From positions 3,782,001-3,846,000 of the forward strand of contig NZ_CP150356.1 of NCBI RefSeq assembly GCF_051521505.1: a stretch of DNA of 64,000 bases, read 5' to 3'. Source of the stretch: Sorangium sp025924095. Lineage in GTDB: Bacteria > Myxococcota_A > Polyangia > Polyangiales > Polyangiaceae. The notes under the pieces are model-generated. The model was not told where the DNA came from. It was given only the letters and a program-made list of their open reading frames with translations, and ran no database searches. Each line of letters begins with the position of its first letter. The first letter of the stretch is position 1. The translations under genes were made by a program, and so were the position numbers. This document shows positions 46,787 to 55,162 of the stretch, one piece after another.

Positions 46787-48529
46787 TCACTTCGTCTCCA
46801 GGACCAGGAGCTCGATCCGCCGGTTCTTCTCCCGCCCGGCCGCGCTCTTGTTGTCCGCGATCGGCTGGCTCGCCCCGTATCCCTTCGCGACAAGCCGCTC
46901 GGGCGCGATCCCCTTCTCGACGAGCCGCCTGCGCACCGCCTCCGCGCGCGCCGTCGAGAGCGTCTCGTTGAACCGGGCGTTGCCGGCGCCGTCCGTGTGC
47001 GCGGAGACCTCGATCTTCACCCACTCCGGGTGCTGCGCGATCACGTCGTGCACCTCGGCGAGCAGCGCCTCGCTCTTCGGATCGATCGGCGCCGGATCGT
47101 TCTTCAGCACGCGGAACACGACGGGCTCCAGCAGCACGACCCGCTCGCCCTGCACCCGCACCCGCGTCGGGCAGCCGCGCGCGGCCGCGTCCTCGCTCGC
47201 CGGGCCCTTCTCGCGCGGGCACGCATCGGCGTCGTCGAGCAGGCCGTCGCCGTCCTGATCCGCGGGCTTGCTCGGCGCCGCAGGGGGGCAGCCCGGCCGC
47301 GTCGCGCCGCCCGCCGCGTCGCCCTTCTCCGCCGGGCACGCGTCGAGCGCGTCGGGCAGGCCGTCGCCGTCCTGGTCCGCGGGACAGCCGCGCCGCGCCG
47401 GATCGCCGCCCCCGCCGCCTGCGGCCGTGTCGGGGCACACGTCGTCCGGATCGGCGACGCCGTCCTCGTCCCGGTCCTCCACGGGGCAGCCGTTTCGCCG
47501 CGCGTCGGCGCTGGCCAGCCCGTGCGTGTACGGGCACGCGTCCTCGGCGCCGGAGATGCCGTCCGCGTCCGGGTCCGGGTCCGCCGCGCGCTCGGGAGGG
47601 AGCGCAGGCGGAGCCCACGCCACAGTCCCGATCGCGCGGAACGACGGCGCGCCGATCGCCTCCCCGAGGCCCGGACCGGCGGCCGCCCCGACGACGAGGC
47701 CCGCGAGCGGGCGGAGCCGGGCGCCAAGCAGGAGCTCGGCGCTCGTGGTCCTCGCCACCGCGACCCGCTCGCGCGGGGTGAGCGACAGCGAGCCGCCCTG
47801 CAGCATCGTCTCGGCGTACACCTCCGGGCCGATCTGCAGCCGCTCGTCCCAGAGGAGCACGGCCGCGCCGCCGCCGTACGCGAGCGTCGACGGGTTCTCG
47901 GAGCTCCGCATCACCGCGCCGCCCGCGACGCTCCACACCACCTGCGCGACCCGCCCGCCGAGCAGGAGCTGCGGCGTCACGCGCACCGCGCCCTCGCCGA
48001 CGTACGCGTCCGAGCTGCCCGTGGGCAGGTGCAGGGCCGCGCCCGTGCCGATCTGGAGCGCGTCGCGCTCGTCGCCGAGCAGCCGGACGCGCACGCCGAG
48101 GCGCAGGTCGCCGAGCGCGGGGGACGACGGCGCCTCGGGCGCGCCCGCGCCGGCGGCGGACGCGGGGCCGTCGCCGCTCTGGGCGAGCGCGAGCGGGAGC
48201 GAGGCCGAGACGAGCAGCCGATCCCAGAGCGAGAGCGAGCCGCCGACGTGGAGGTGCGACTGGCTGCCGACGATCACCCGCTCGGGCGAGGCGCCGTCCG
48301 AGAGGGTGAGCGGGTCCTCCGCGTGATCGAACAGGACGAGCCCGCGCGGAGCCAGGTGTCCGCCGATGAACGGCGACGGCACGCCGAAGAGCGGGTCGCC
48401 CGCGGGGGTCGGCTCGAACCGGCTCAGCGCGACGGCGCCGGGCCCCTCCGCGCGGGCGGACGATGCGCCCAGGGCGATGCCGAGGAGCGCGCTCGCGAGC
48501 GCCGCGCCCACCGTGATGAGGCCTCTCAT
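46787..48529 (-). CDS. OmpA-family outer-membrane protein with TSP3 repeats
   Basis: 580-aa protein. Signal peptide to about residue 27 (ends SSARA). Residues ~30-310 form a beta-rich, probably barrel-like domain (e.g. HVGGSLSLWDRLLVSASLPL). Residues ~315-440 are four acidic calcium-type repeats (DPDADGISGAEDACP, DQDGDGLPDALDACP). The C-terminal ~130 residues are an OmpA-like peptidoglycan-binding domain with ARFNETLSTARAEAVRRRL, YGASQPIADNKSAAGREKNR and RRIELLV. It bridges outer membrane and cell wall. ATG 48529 is chosen from the signal peptide; a longer frame goes to 48616. No strong ribosome site. Confidence 0.92.
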   Translation of the reverse strand: MRGLITVGAALASALLGIALGASSARAEGPGAVALSRFEPTPAGDPLFGVPSPFIGGHLAPRGLVLFDHAEDPLTLSDGASPERVIVGSQSHLHVGGSLSLWDRLLVSASLPLALAQSGDGPASAAGAGAPEAPSSPALGDLRLGVRVRLLGDERDALQIGTGAALHLPTGSSDAYVGEGAVRVTPQLLLGGRVAQVVWSVAGGAVMRSSENPSTLAYGGGAAVLLWDERLQIGPEVYAETMLQGGSLSLTPRERVAVARTTSAELLLGARLRPLAGLVVGAAAGPGLGEAIGAPSFRAIGTVAWAPPALPPERAADPDPDADGISGAEDACPYTHGLASADARRNGCPVEDRDEDGVADPDDVCPDTAAGGGGGDPARRGCPADQDGDGLPDALDACPAEKGDAAGGATRPGCPPAAPSKPADQDGDGLLDDADACPREKGPASEDAAARGCPTRVRVQGERVVLLEPVVFRVLKNDPAPIDPKSEALLAEVHDVIAQHPEWVKIEVSAHTDGAGNARFNETLSTARAEAVRRRLVEKGIAPERLVAKGYGASQPIADNKSAAGREKNRRIELLVLETK

Positions 48530-48681
48530 GGGCGCCGGATGGTATCCTCGCGAGCGCAAGCGGAGCAAAGGCGATTTGTCCGCGACGTTTCCATGTTGCT
48601 CGCCCGGCGCGCGCATCGGTTAGCATCGCGCTGACCGGAGCGCGGCCCTGCGAGGTTTGCCTCCGCCAGCAAGGAGCATCG

Positions 48682-49689
48682 ATGCGACGGAAGCATCTCG
48701 GCCCGTGGGGGGGCGCCATCGTGGCCGCGCTCAGCGTCGCGCTCACGGCTGGCGTGGCGGCGGCCCAGCCCGCGCCCGCCGCGCCCGCCGCGCCCGCCGC
48801 GCCTGCCGCGCCCGCAGACAAGCCGCTCGCGGAGTCGCTGACCGGGATGGCCAGGGCCGAGCACGGGGCGGGCGCCGCGCTGTTCGACGATGGCGACTAC
48901 GCGGGCGCGCTCGCGCGGTTCGAGCGCGCCTACGAGCTGTCGCGCGATCACCGGCTGCTCTGGAAGGTCGCGCTCTGCCAGAAGAACCTGCGGCGCTACG
49001 CGAAGATGCTCGCGACGCTGCGCCGGATGGAGGCGGAGGCGGGCGCCGCGCTGTCGGCCCGCGACAGGAAGGACATCGCCGACCTGATCCAGGCCGCCGG
49101 GGCGTTCGTGTCGCGCCTCGAGATCGCGGCCAGCGAGCCGGGGGCCACGGTGTTCGTGGACGACGAGCCGGTCGGGACGACGCCGCTCACGGCGCCGGTG
49201 CCGATCGACATCGGCGAGCGCCGCATCCGCGTGTCGAAGCCCGGCTTCGTCGATTTCGTTCGCCGGGAGAAGGTGGTCGGCGGCGGCAGCATCGCCCTCG
49301 TGGCGCGGCTCGAGCGGGCGGTGCACCGGGGTCGGCTCGTGGTCGCCGCGGGGCGGGACGACCTCATCGCGATCGACGGCAAGGTGGCGGGCAAGGGCCG
49401 CTGGGAGGGCCCGGTGGCGAGCGGGACCCACGCGCTGCGCGTGACGGCGCCCGGGATGACGCCCCACGAGGTGCAGGTCCTGGTCCGCGACGAGGAGCTC
49501 CGCCGCATCGACGTCTCTCTGGAGCGCGCTCCGGGGCCGGGCGGCGCGAGCAAGTGGCTCTGGATCGGCGGCGGCGCGGCGATCTTCGCCGGCGCGCTCG
49601 TCGCGGGCGCGCTGCTCTTCGAGCCGGGGACGCCGGCGGAGCAGGGCAGCCTCGGCACGGTCCCGCTCGGATTTGGAGGGAGACGTTGA
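48682..49689 (+). CDS. TPR-PEGA membrane protein (copy 2)
   Basis: 335-aa exported protein with the same plan as the gene at 42406: signal peptide, Ala/Pro repeat (AAPAAPAAPAAP), TPR unit (FDDGDYAGALARFERAYELS, LLWKVALCQKNLRRYAKML), two PEGA modules (TVFVDDEPVGTTPL, LIAIDGKVAGKG) and one membrane helix (~294-312). The stop TGA shares a base with the next ATG, so the pair is coupled. Unlike copy 1 there is no kinase in front. Probably an envelope scaffold protein. Confidence 0.9.
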   Translation: MRRKHLGPWGGAIVAALSVALTAGVAAAQPAPAAPAAPAAPAAPADKPLAESLTGMARAEHGAGAALFDDGDYAGALARFERAYELSRDHRLLWKVALCQKNLRRYAKMLATLRRMEAEAGAALSARDRKDIADLIQAAGAFVSRLEIAASEPGATVFVDDEPVGTTPLTAPVPIDIGERRIRVSKPGFVDFVRREKVVGGGSIALVARLERAVHRGRLVVAAGRDDLIAIDGKVAGKGRWEGPVASGTHALRVTAPGMTPHEVQVLVRDEELRRIDVSLERAPGPGGASKWLWIGGGAAIFAGALVAGALLFEPGTPAEQGSLGTVPLGFGGRR

Positions 49690-51668
49690 TGCGCACGAAG
49701 CGGACGAGCTCGGTGTCGATGGCGGCGGCGTTCCTCGCGCTCGCGGGGGCGGCGGCGGTCGCGTCCTGCGGCGGGGAGAAGGGGCAGCTCATGGTCGTCT
49801 TCCAGACGGACATGTCGCTGCCGAAGGACATCGACACGATCCGGGTCGAGGCGACGCTCGACGGGTCCATCGTCTACGACGAGACCTTCGAGCGGCTCGG
49901 GGGCGAGGGCTCGATCCGCCTGCCGGCCACGCTCGGCTTCCTCGCCTCCGACGATCCTGCGCAGGCGCTCCGGGTGCGCGTCATCGCGAGCCGCGGCGGC
50001 AAGGACGGGGTGCGCCTGCTCCGCGAGGTGCTCACGACGGTGCCCGAGGGGCGCACCGCGACCCTCCACATGCCCATCCAGTTCCTGTGCGACGGCTCGG
50101 CCGAGGTCGAGCGCGACGAGGCGGGCAACGCGCTGCGCGACGCGCAGGGCAACGTGCTCGTCAAGAACAGCTGTCCCGAGGGTCAGAGCTGCGTCGCCGG
50201 CTCGTGCGTGCCGCGCGAGATCGACTCGCGCGCCCTGCCCGAGTTCGAGGTGAAGGCCGTGTTCGGCGGCGGCGACGGCGACAGCGACGGGCTCTGCTTC
50301 GACACCGTCCAGTGCTTCGCCGCCGCCGTGTCGGCGCCTGTCGATCTGGAGAGGTTCGCCGCGAACCCCGGCGACTGCGTGGCGAACGCGCCGGGCGGCG
50401 AGGTGAACGTCGCGCTCCTCACGCAGGGCGGCGGCATCTGCGGCGAGAGCGCGTGCTACGTCCCGCTCGACGCCGACAGCGACGCGGGCTTCCGGGTCGA
50501 GGAGGGCAACGTCCTCCGGCTGCCCCCCGAGGTGTGCAAGCGGGCGCAGCAGGGCAAGCTCGCGGGGATCGCGATCGCGATCGCGGGGCTCGCGGACGCG
50601 GGCGAGGGGGCGACGTGCCGCAAGAAGGGCACGGACCTGCCGACGTGCGGCCCGTGGTCGGCGTCGGGTGGAGGCCAGTACACGGGGCCTGACGCATCGG
50701 CGCCGATCCCGGTCGCGGTCGCGCAGGTCCACCCGGTGTCGCTGCGGGTGACCGCGGGCGGCGTGGCCTGGATCTCCGGCACCACCTTCGACGAGGCCGG
50801 CATGGCCCAGGCGGACGGGGCGCTGAAGACCGCGCCTCCGGGCGGCGGCGAGCCGCTGGCCCTCGGCGCGGCGCAGGCCTCGCCGAGGGACCTCGCGATC
50901 GACGAGGCGCGGCAGCTCGCCTTCTGGACGAACGCGGGGGACGGCACCCTGATGGCGGCCCCGCTCGCGGGCGGCGAGCCGCGCGTGCTGCTCGCGGATC
51001 TGAAGCAGCCCGAGGGGCTCTCGCTCTCCGGCGACGCGCTCACCTGGACCGAGCTCTGGGGAGGCGGCGTCTTCCGTGCGCTGCTGAGCGACAGCGACGC
51101 CGAGGTCGAGCTCGGCACACCGGAGGACCTCATGCCGCCCGGCTCGGCGTTCGCGTCCCCGTACCGCGTGGCCAGCGCGGAGGACGCCGTGTGCTGGACC
51201 TACCAGGGCACGCTGGGCCAGCAAGACGGCGCGGTGGCGTGCCGCGTGCGAGGCGAGACGCATACGGTCGCCGCCGAGCAGCTCACCCCGCGGGAGATCG
51301 CGCTCGACGTGGACGCTCAGGGGAACGCGGTGGCGGTCTACTGGGCGAGCTTCGAGGGCGGCAGCGTCTTCCGGGTCGACCTGAGCGGAGAGGCGGTCGG
51401 CGAGCCCGAGGAGATCGTGTGGGATCAGGGCCAGCTGAACGGCGTCGCGGTCGACGCGGAGCACGTCTACTGGACGCGCCGCGACGAGGGGACGGTCGTG
51501 CGTATGCCGAAGGACGGCGGGGACGAGGAGGTGCTCGCCTCGCAGCAGACGCGCCCCGGCGACATCGCGCTGGACGAGACGACGGTCTACTGGATCAACG
51601 AGGGCTCGCCGGATCAGGAGGACGGCACCCCGGTGAAGGACGGGGCGGTCCTGAAACGCGCGAAGTGA
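49689..51668 (+). CDS. Lipoprotein with beta-propeller C-terminal half (copy 2)
   Basis: 659-aa lipoprotein, lipobox VASC with Cys27. Residues ~30-325 match the lipoprotein at 43503 point by point (TDMSLPKDID, RLPATLGFLASD, MPIQFLCDGS, CVAGSCVPREID, LPPEVCKRAQQGKLAG, LPTCGPW). Residues ~340-659 add a beta-propeller of about six blades with WTNAGDGTLMAAPLAGGEP-type and YWTRRDEGTVVRMPKDGG-type repeats, absent from copy 1. ATG overlaps the stop of the PEGA gene by one base (TGATG). Probably displayed on the outer membrane and binding something through the propeller; the ligand is unknown. Confidence 0.88.
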   Translation: MRTKRTSSVSMAAAFLALAGAAAVASCGGEKGQLMVVFQTDMSLPKDIDTIRVEATLDGSIVYDETFERLGGEGSIRLPATLGFLASDDPAQALRVRVIASRGGKDGVRLLREVLTTVPEGRTATLHMPIQFLCDGSAEVERDEAGNALRDAQGNVLVKNSCPEGQSCVAGSCVPREIDSRALPEFEVKAVFGGGDGDSDGLCFDTVQCFAAAVSAPVDLERFAANPGDCVANAPGGEVNVALLTQGGGICGESACYVPLDADSDAGFRVEEGNVLRLPPEVCKRAQQGKLAGIAIAIAGLADAGEGATCRKKGTDLPTCGPWSASGGGQYTGPDASAPIPVAVAQVHPVSLRVTAGGVAWISGTTFDEAGMAQADGALKTAPPGGGEPLALGAAQASPRDLAIDEARQLAFWTNAGDGTLMAAPLAGGEPRVLLADLKQPEGLSLSGDALTWTELWGGGVFRALLSDSDAEVELGTPEDLMPPGSAFASPYRVASAEDAVCWTYQGTLGQQDGAVACRVRGETHTVAAEQLTPREIALDVDAQGNAVAVYWASFEGGSVFRVDLSGEAVGEPEEIVWDQGQLNGVAVDAEHVYWTRRDEGTVVRMPKDGGDEEVLASQQTRPGDIALDETTVYWINEGSPDQEDGTPVKDGAVLKRAK

Positions 51669-51699
51669 GGGTGACCGCGGCCCGCGGGGGCGCGTGCTC

Positions 51700-51735
51700 G
51701 AGCGGCGCGGGGCTCGCGGCGGGCTCGCGCCGCTC
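51700..51735 (+). terminator. Perfect 10-bp stem after the lipoprotein gene
   Basis: GAGCGGCGCG and CGCGCCGCTC flank a 16-base loop, starting 32 bp after the stop codon and ending 30 bp before the next start. It may terminate the PEGA operon or attenuate read-through into the next lipoprotein gene. Confidence 0.4.
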
Positions 51736-51765
51736 GGCGCCTGCGCGCTCGGCGCTGCGTGTGCT

Positions 51766-52623
51766 ATGGCCCGACCCGTGAAGCGCACGGCCCTTCTCCT
51801 GTTCACCCTCGCGCTCTCCGCGTGCGGATCGAGCTACGCCCAGCAGGGCCCGAGCGACACGCTCCGGGCGTACGCGCAGGCGCTCCAGGAGGGGCGCGTC
51901 GACGCGGCCTACCGGCTGCTCTCGGACGAGGCGAAGCGGTCGATGTCGCTCGAGGCCTTCCGGCGCGCGGTCCGTGACAACCCGGACGACGCGCTCGAGA
52001 TCGCCCGCGCCATCGCGCGGCCCGCGGCCGATCCGGTGGTGACGGCGACGGTCACCATGCCGAACGGCGAGGAGCTCCTGCTCGTCTTCGAGGGGGGCGG
52101 CTGGCGGCTCGACGCGGCGGCGGTCGATCTCTACGGCCAGGCGACCCCCCGGCAGGCGCTGGTGGGGTTCCTGCGGGCGTTCGAGCGAAGGCGCTACGAC
52201 ATCATCATGCGCTACGTTCCCGACGCCGAGAAGGAAGGCCTCGTGGAGCCGGCGGGCGGCGCGCCCGGCGAGGCGGGCGATCTCGGCGAGGCGGGCGCGC
52301 CGCGCGGGGAGGGCACGGCGCAGCCCGCTGCCCCCGGAGGCGCGGCGGGGAGCGCGGGCGCTGACGCAGCGCAGAAGCCGGGCGGTCGGCCCGGGACGGT
52401 CAGGGGCGCGGTGGGCGCGGCGCAGCTCACCCCCGAGAAGCTGAAGGCCGCCTGGGAGGGGCCGCAGAAGGAGCAGATCAACCGGGTCGTCCAGGCGATC
52501 AAGGCGGCGCTGCCGACCGCGACCATCGAGGAGACGGGGGACAGCGCCTCGATGGCGTACGGCGCCGGTGGCACGGTCGCCTTCACGCGCGAGCACGGGG
52601 TCTGGAAGATCAAGGACTTCTAG
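51766..52623 (+). CDS. Lipoprotein of unknown function
   Basis: 285-aa lipoprotein with a canonical lipobox (LSAC, Cys20). Residues ~30-75 are helical (SDTLRAYAQALQEGRVDAAYRLLSDEAKRSMS), similar in style to NTF2-like or DUF4878-like small domains in lipoproteins. A basic/acidic mixed region contains an Ala/Gly-rich insert (~160-215). The last ~70 residues (LTPEKLKAAWEGPQKEQINR, then FTREHGVWKIKDF) look like the second half of such a domain. I cannot name the family with confidence. It lies 52 bp upstream of lon on the same strand. ATG 51766 and GTG 51778 are both possible. Confidence 0.75.
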   Translation: MARPVKRTALLLFTLALSACGSSYAQQGPSDTLRAYAQALQEGRVDAAYRLLSDEAKRSMSLEAFRRAVRDNPDDALEIARAIARPAADPVVTATVTMPNGEELLLVFEGGGWRLDAAAVDLYGQATPRQALVGFLRAFERRRYDIIMRYVPDAEKEGLVEPAGGAPGEAGDLGEAGAPRGEGTAQPAAPGGAAGSAGADAAQKPGGRPGTVRGAVGAAQLTPEKLKAAWEGPQKEQINRVVQAIKAALPTATIEETGDSASMAYGAGGTVAFTREHGVWKIKDF

Positions 52624-52675
52624 CGGCTCGCCCGCGTCATGGCTTCGAGAAGAGCGCTGTACTAGGGTTGTCGGC

Positions 52676-55090
52676 ATGCCGACCGGCGATCCTCCTTCGC
52701 GAACGCCCCCCTCGCCCGACGCGGACAGCGTCCCGATCCTCCCGCTCCGCAACTCGGTGTTGTTCCCCATGTCGGTCGTGCCGATCAACGTCGGCCGGCC
52801 GCGGAGCGTGCGCCTCGTCGAGGATCTCCTCGGCCGCGAGCGCGCGCTGGTCGGCGTGATCAGCCAGCGGTCGCCGGACGTGGACGAGCCGACGTTCAAG
52901 GAGCTTTATTCCGTCGGGACCATCGCCCGCGTCGTGAAGGTCATCCGGCTCGGCCCGAACAACTACTCGGTCGTGCTGAACGGGCTCGGCCGCTTCCGCA
53001 TGAAGGCGGCGTTCTCGCTGGAGCCGTACATGCGCGCGCGGATCGAGCGCATCCCGGAGTCGCTCGTGCGCGACGTGGAGCTCGAGGCGCTCGGCGCGGG
53101 CCTGCGCGAGGCGACGCGCGAGGTGCTCGGCCTCATGCCGAACCTGCCGCGCGACACCGCGGGCATCCTCGACAACGTGCGCGAGCCCGGCGCGCTCGCG
53201 GATCTCATCGCCTCGAACTTCCCGCAGGCGCAGGCGTCGGTCGGCGACAAGCAGGAGATCCTCGAGGCGTTCGACGTGAAGGCGCGCGTCCGCCTCGTGC
53301 TCGCGATGGTCGGCCGGCAGCTCGAGGTGCTGCGGGTGAAGAAGGAGATCTCCTCCATGGTGCAGGAGGAGATGGGCAAATCGCAGCGCGAGTACATCCT
53401 CCGGCAGCAGATGAAGTCGATCAAGGAGGAGCTCGGCGAGGGCGGCGACGACGACGAGATCGAGGAGCTCCGCGAGCGGATCCGCCGCGCCAAGGTGCCG
53501 GCGGAGGTCGACAAGGTCGTGCGCAAGCAGCTCAGCCGGCTGCGCTCGATGGCGCAGCAGTCGGCCGAGTTCAACGTGACAAAGACCTACCTCGAGTGGA
53601 TCGCGGATCTGCCGTGGTCCAAGACGACGGTGGACAAGCTCAGCGTCGAGAGCGTGCGGCGCTGCCTCGACGAGGATCACCTCGGGCTGGAGAAGGTGAA
53701 GAAGCGGGTCGTCGAGTACTCGGCGATCCGGCAGCTCCGCTCGGACAAGAAGGGGCCGATCCTGCTCTTCATCGGGCCGCCCGGCGTCGGCAAGACGTCG
53801 CTCGGCAAGTCGATCGCGCGCAGCATGGGGCGGCGCTACGAGCGCATCGCGCTCGGCGGCGTGCGCGACGAGGCGGAGATCCGCGGGCACCGGCGCACGT
53901 ACGTCGGCGCGCTGCCCGGGCGCATCCTGCAGGCGCTCAAGAAGGCGGGGACCAGGAACCCGGTGCTCGTGCTCGACGAGGTCGACAAGATGGGCGTCGA
54001 TCTGCGCGGCGATCCGGCGGCGGCGCTCCTCGAGGTGCTCGATCCCGAGCAGAACTCGACCTTCCAGGATCACTACCTCGACCTGCCGTTCGATCTGTCG
54101 CAGGTGATGTTCCTCGCGACGGCGAACAACTGGGACGGCATCCCGGGGCCGCTCGTCGACCGCATGGAGGTCATCGAGGTGCCCGGCTACACGCGGACCG
54201 ACAAGCTCGGGATCGCGCGGGAGTTCCTTGTGCCGAAGCAGCTGTCGGCGCACGGGCTCACGGACGAGCGGCTGGAGTTCACGGAGCCGGGCATCGCGGC
54301 GATCATCGATCACTACACGCGCGAGGCGGGGGTGCGCGGCCTGGAGCGGCAGATCGCGGCGGTGTGCCGCTCCACGGCGGTGAAGGTCGCGGAGGGCCAG
54401 GACGTGCGCGAGGTGGCGGCGCCCGAGCACGTGGAGCAGGTGCTCGGTCCGCACAAGCACCGCCCCGAGCTCGCCGAGCGGTCGCTCCAGCCCGGGGTCG
54501 CGACCGGCCTCGCGTGGACGCCGGCGGGCGGCGAGATCCTCTTCATCGAGGCGACGAAGATGCCGGGCAAGGGCAACGTGGTGCTCACCGGGAACATGCG
54601 GAACGTGATGCAGGAGTCGGCGAGCACGGCGGTGAGCTTCGTGCGCAGCAAGGCCGAACGGCTGCACCTCGATCCGGAGTGGCTCAAGGAGATCGATCTG
54701 CACGTGCACATCCCGCAGCACGGCACGCCGAAGGATGGGCCGAGCGCGGGGGTGACGATGTTCTCCGCGGTGGCGTCGCTGCTGCTCGGCGCGTCGGTGC
54801 GCAGCGACATCGCGATGACGGGGGAGATCTCGCTGCGCGGGCGGGTGATGCCGGTCGGCGGCATCAAGGAGAAGCTGCTCGCGGCGCACCGGGCCGGCAT
54901 CCGGCACGTGCTCATCCCGGCCAAGAACCGGCGCGACCTCGAGGATGTGCCGCAGGACGTCAAGGACCAGGTCAAGATCACGATGGTGTCCTCGATGGAA
55001 GAGATCCTGCCGATCGTCCTGGAGCCGCCGCGGCGCGCGCCGGCGCAGACCGCGTCGGCGGACGAGGTCGAGGAGCAGGCCGGGGCGTAA
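52676..55090 (+). CDS. lon: Lon ATP-dependent protease
   Basis: 804-aa LonA-type protease of the cytoplasm that degrades misfolded and regulatory proteins. N-terminal substrate-binding domain from ~18 (LPILPLRNSVLFPM), AAA domain with Walker A GPPGVGKTS (Lys373) and Walker B VLVLDEVDKM, then the Ser-Lys dyad: Ser690 in DGPSAG and Lys733 in GGIKEKL. All parts are intact and of normal length. ATG 52676 is used; a TAGGG lies about 8 nt upstream. Myxobacteria may carry two lon genes, one essential for development; which one this is cannot be told. Confidence 0.97.
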   Translation: MPTGDPPSRTPPSPDADSVPILPLRNSVLFPMSVVPINVGRPRSVRLVEDLLGRERALVGVISQRSPDVDEPTFKELYSVGTIARVVKVIRLGPNNYSVVLNGLGRFRMKAAFSLEPYMRARIERIPESLVRDVELEALGAGLREATREVLGLMPNLPRDTAGILDNVREPGALADLIASNFPQAQASVGDKQEILEAFDVKARVRLVLAMVGRQLEVLRVKKEISSMVQEEMGKSQREYILRQQMKSIKEELGEGGDDDEIEELRERIRRAKVPAEVDKVVRKQLSRLRSMAQQSAEFNVTKTYLEWIADLPWSKTTVDKLSVESVRRCLDEDHLGLEKVKKRVVEYSAIRQLRSDKKGPILLFIGPPGVGKTSLGKSIARSMGRRYERIALGGVRDEAEIRGHRRTYVGALPGRILQALKKAGTRNPVLVLDEVDKMGVDLRGDPAAALLEVLDPEQNSTFQDHYLDLPFDLSQVMFLATANNWDGIPGPLVDRMEVIEVPGYTRTDKLGIAREFLVPKQLSAHGLTDERLEFTEPGIAAIIDHYTREAGVRGLERQIAAVCRSTAVKVAEGQDVREVAAPEHVEQVLGPHKHRPELAERSLQPGVATGLAWTPAGGEILFIEATKMPGKGNVVLTGNMRNVMQESASTAVSFVRSKAERLHLDPEWLKEIDLHVHIPQHGTPKDGPSAGVTMFSAVASLLLGASVRSDIAMTGEISLRGRVMPVGGIKEKLLAAHRAGIRHVLIPAKNRRDLEDVPQDVKDQVKITMVSSMEEILPIVLEPPRRAPAQTASADEVEEQAGA

Positions 55091-55162
55091 GCGGGGGCTT
55101 CCGAGCGGGGCGGCCCAAGGAGAGCTGCGTCGCGCGCGCCACGGCCCGCGCCCGCGAGGCGG

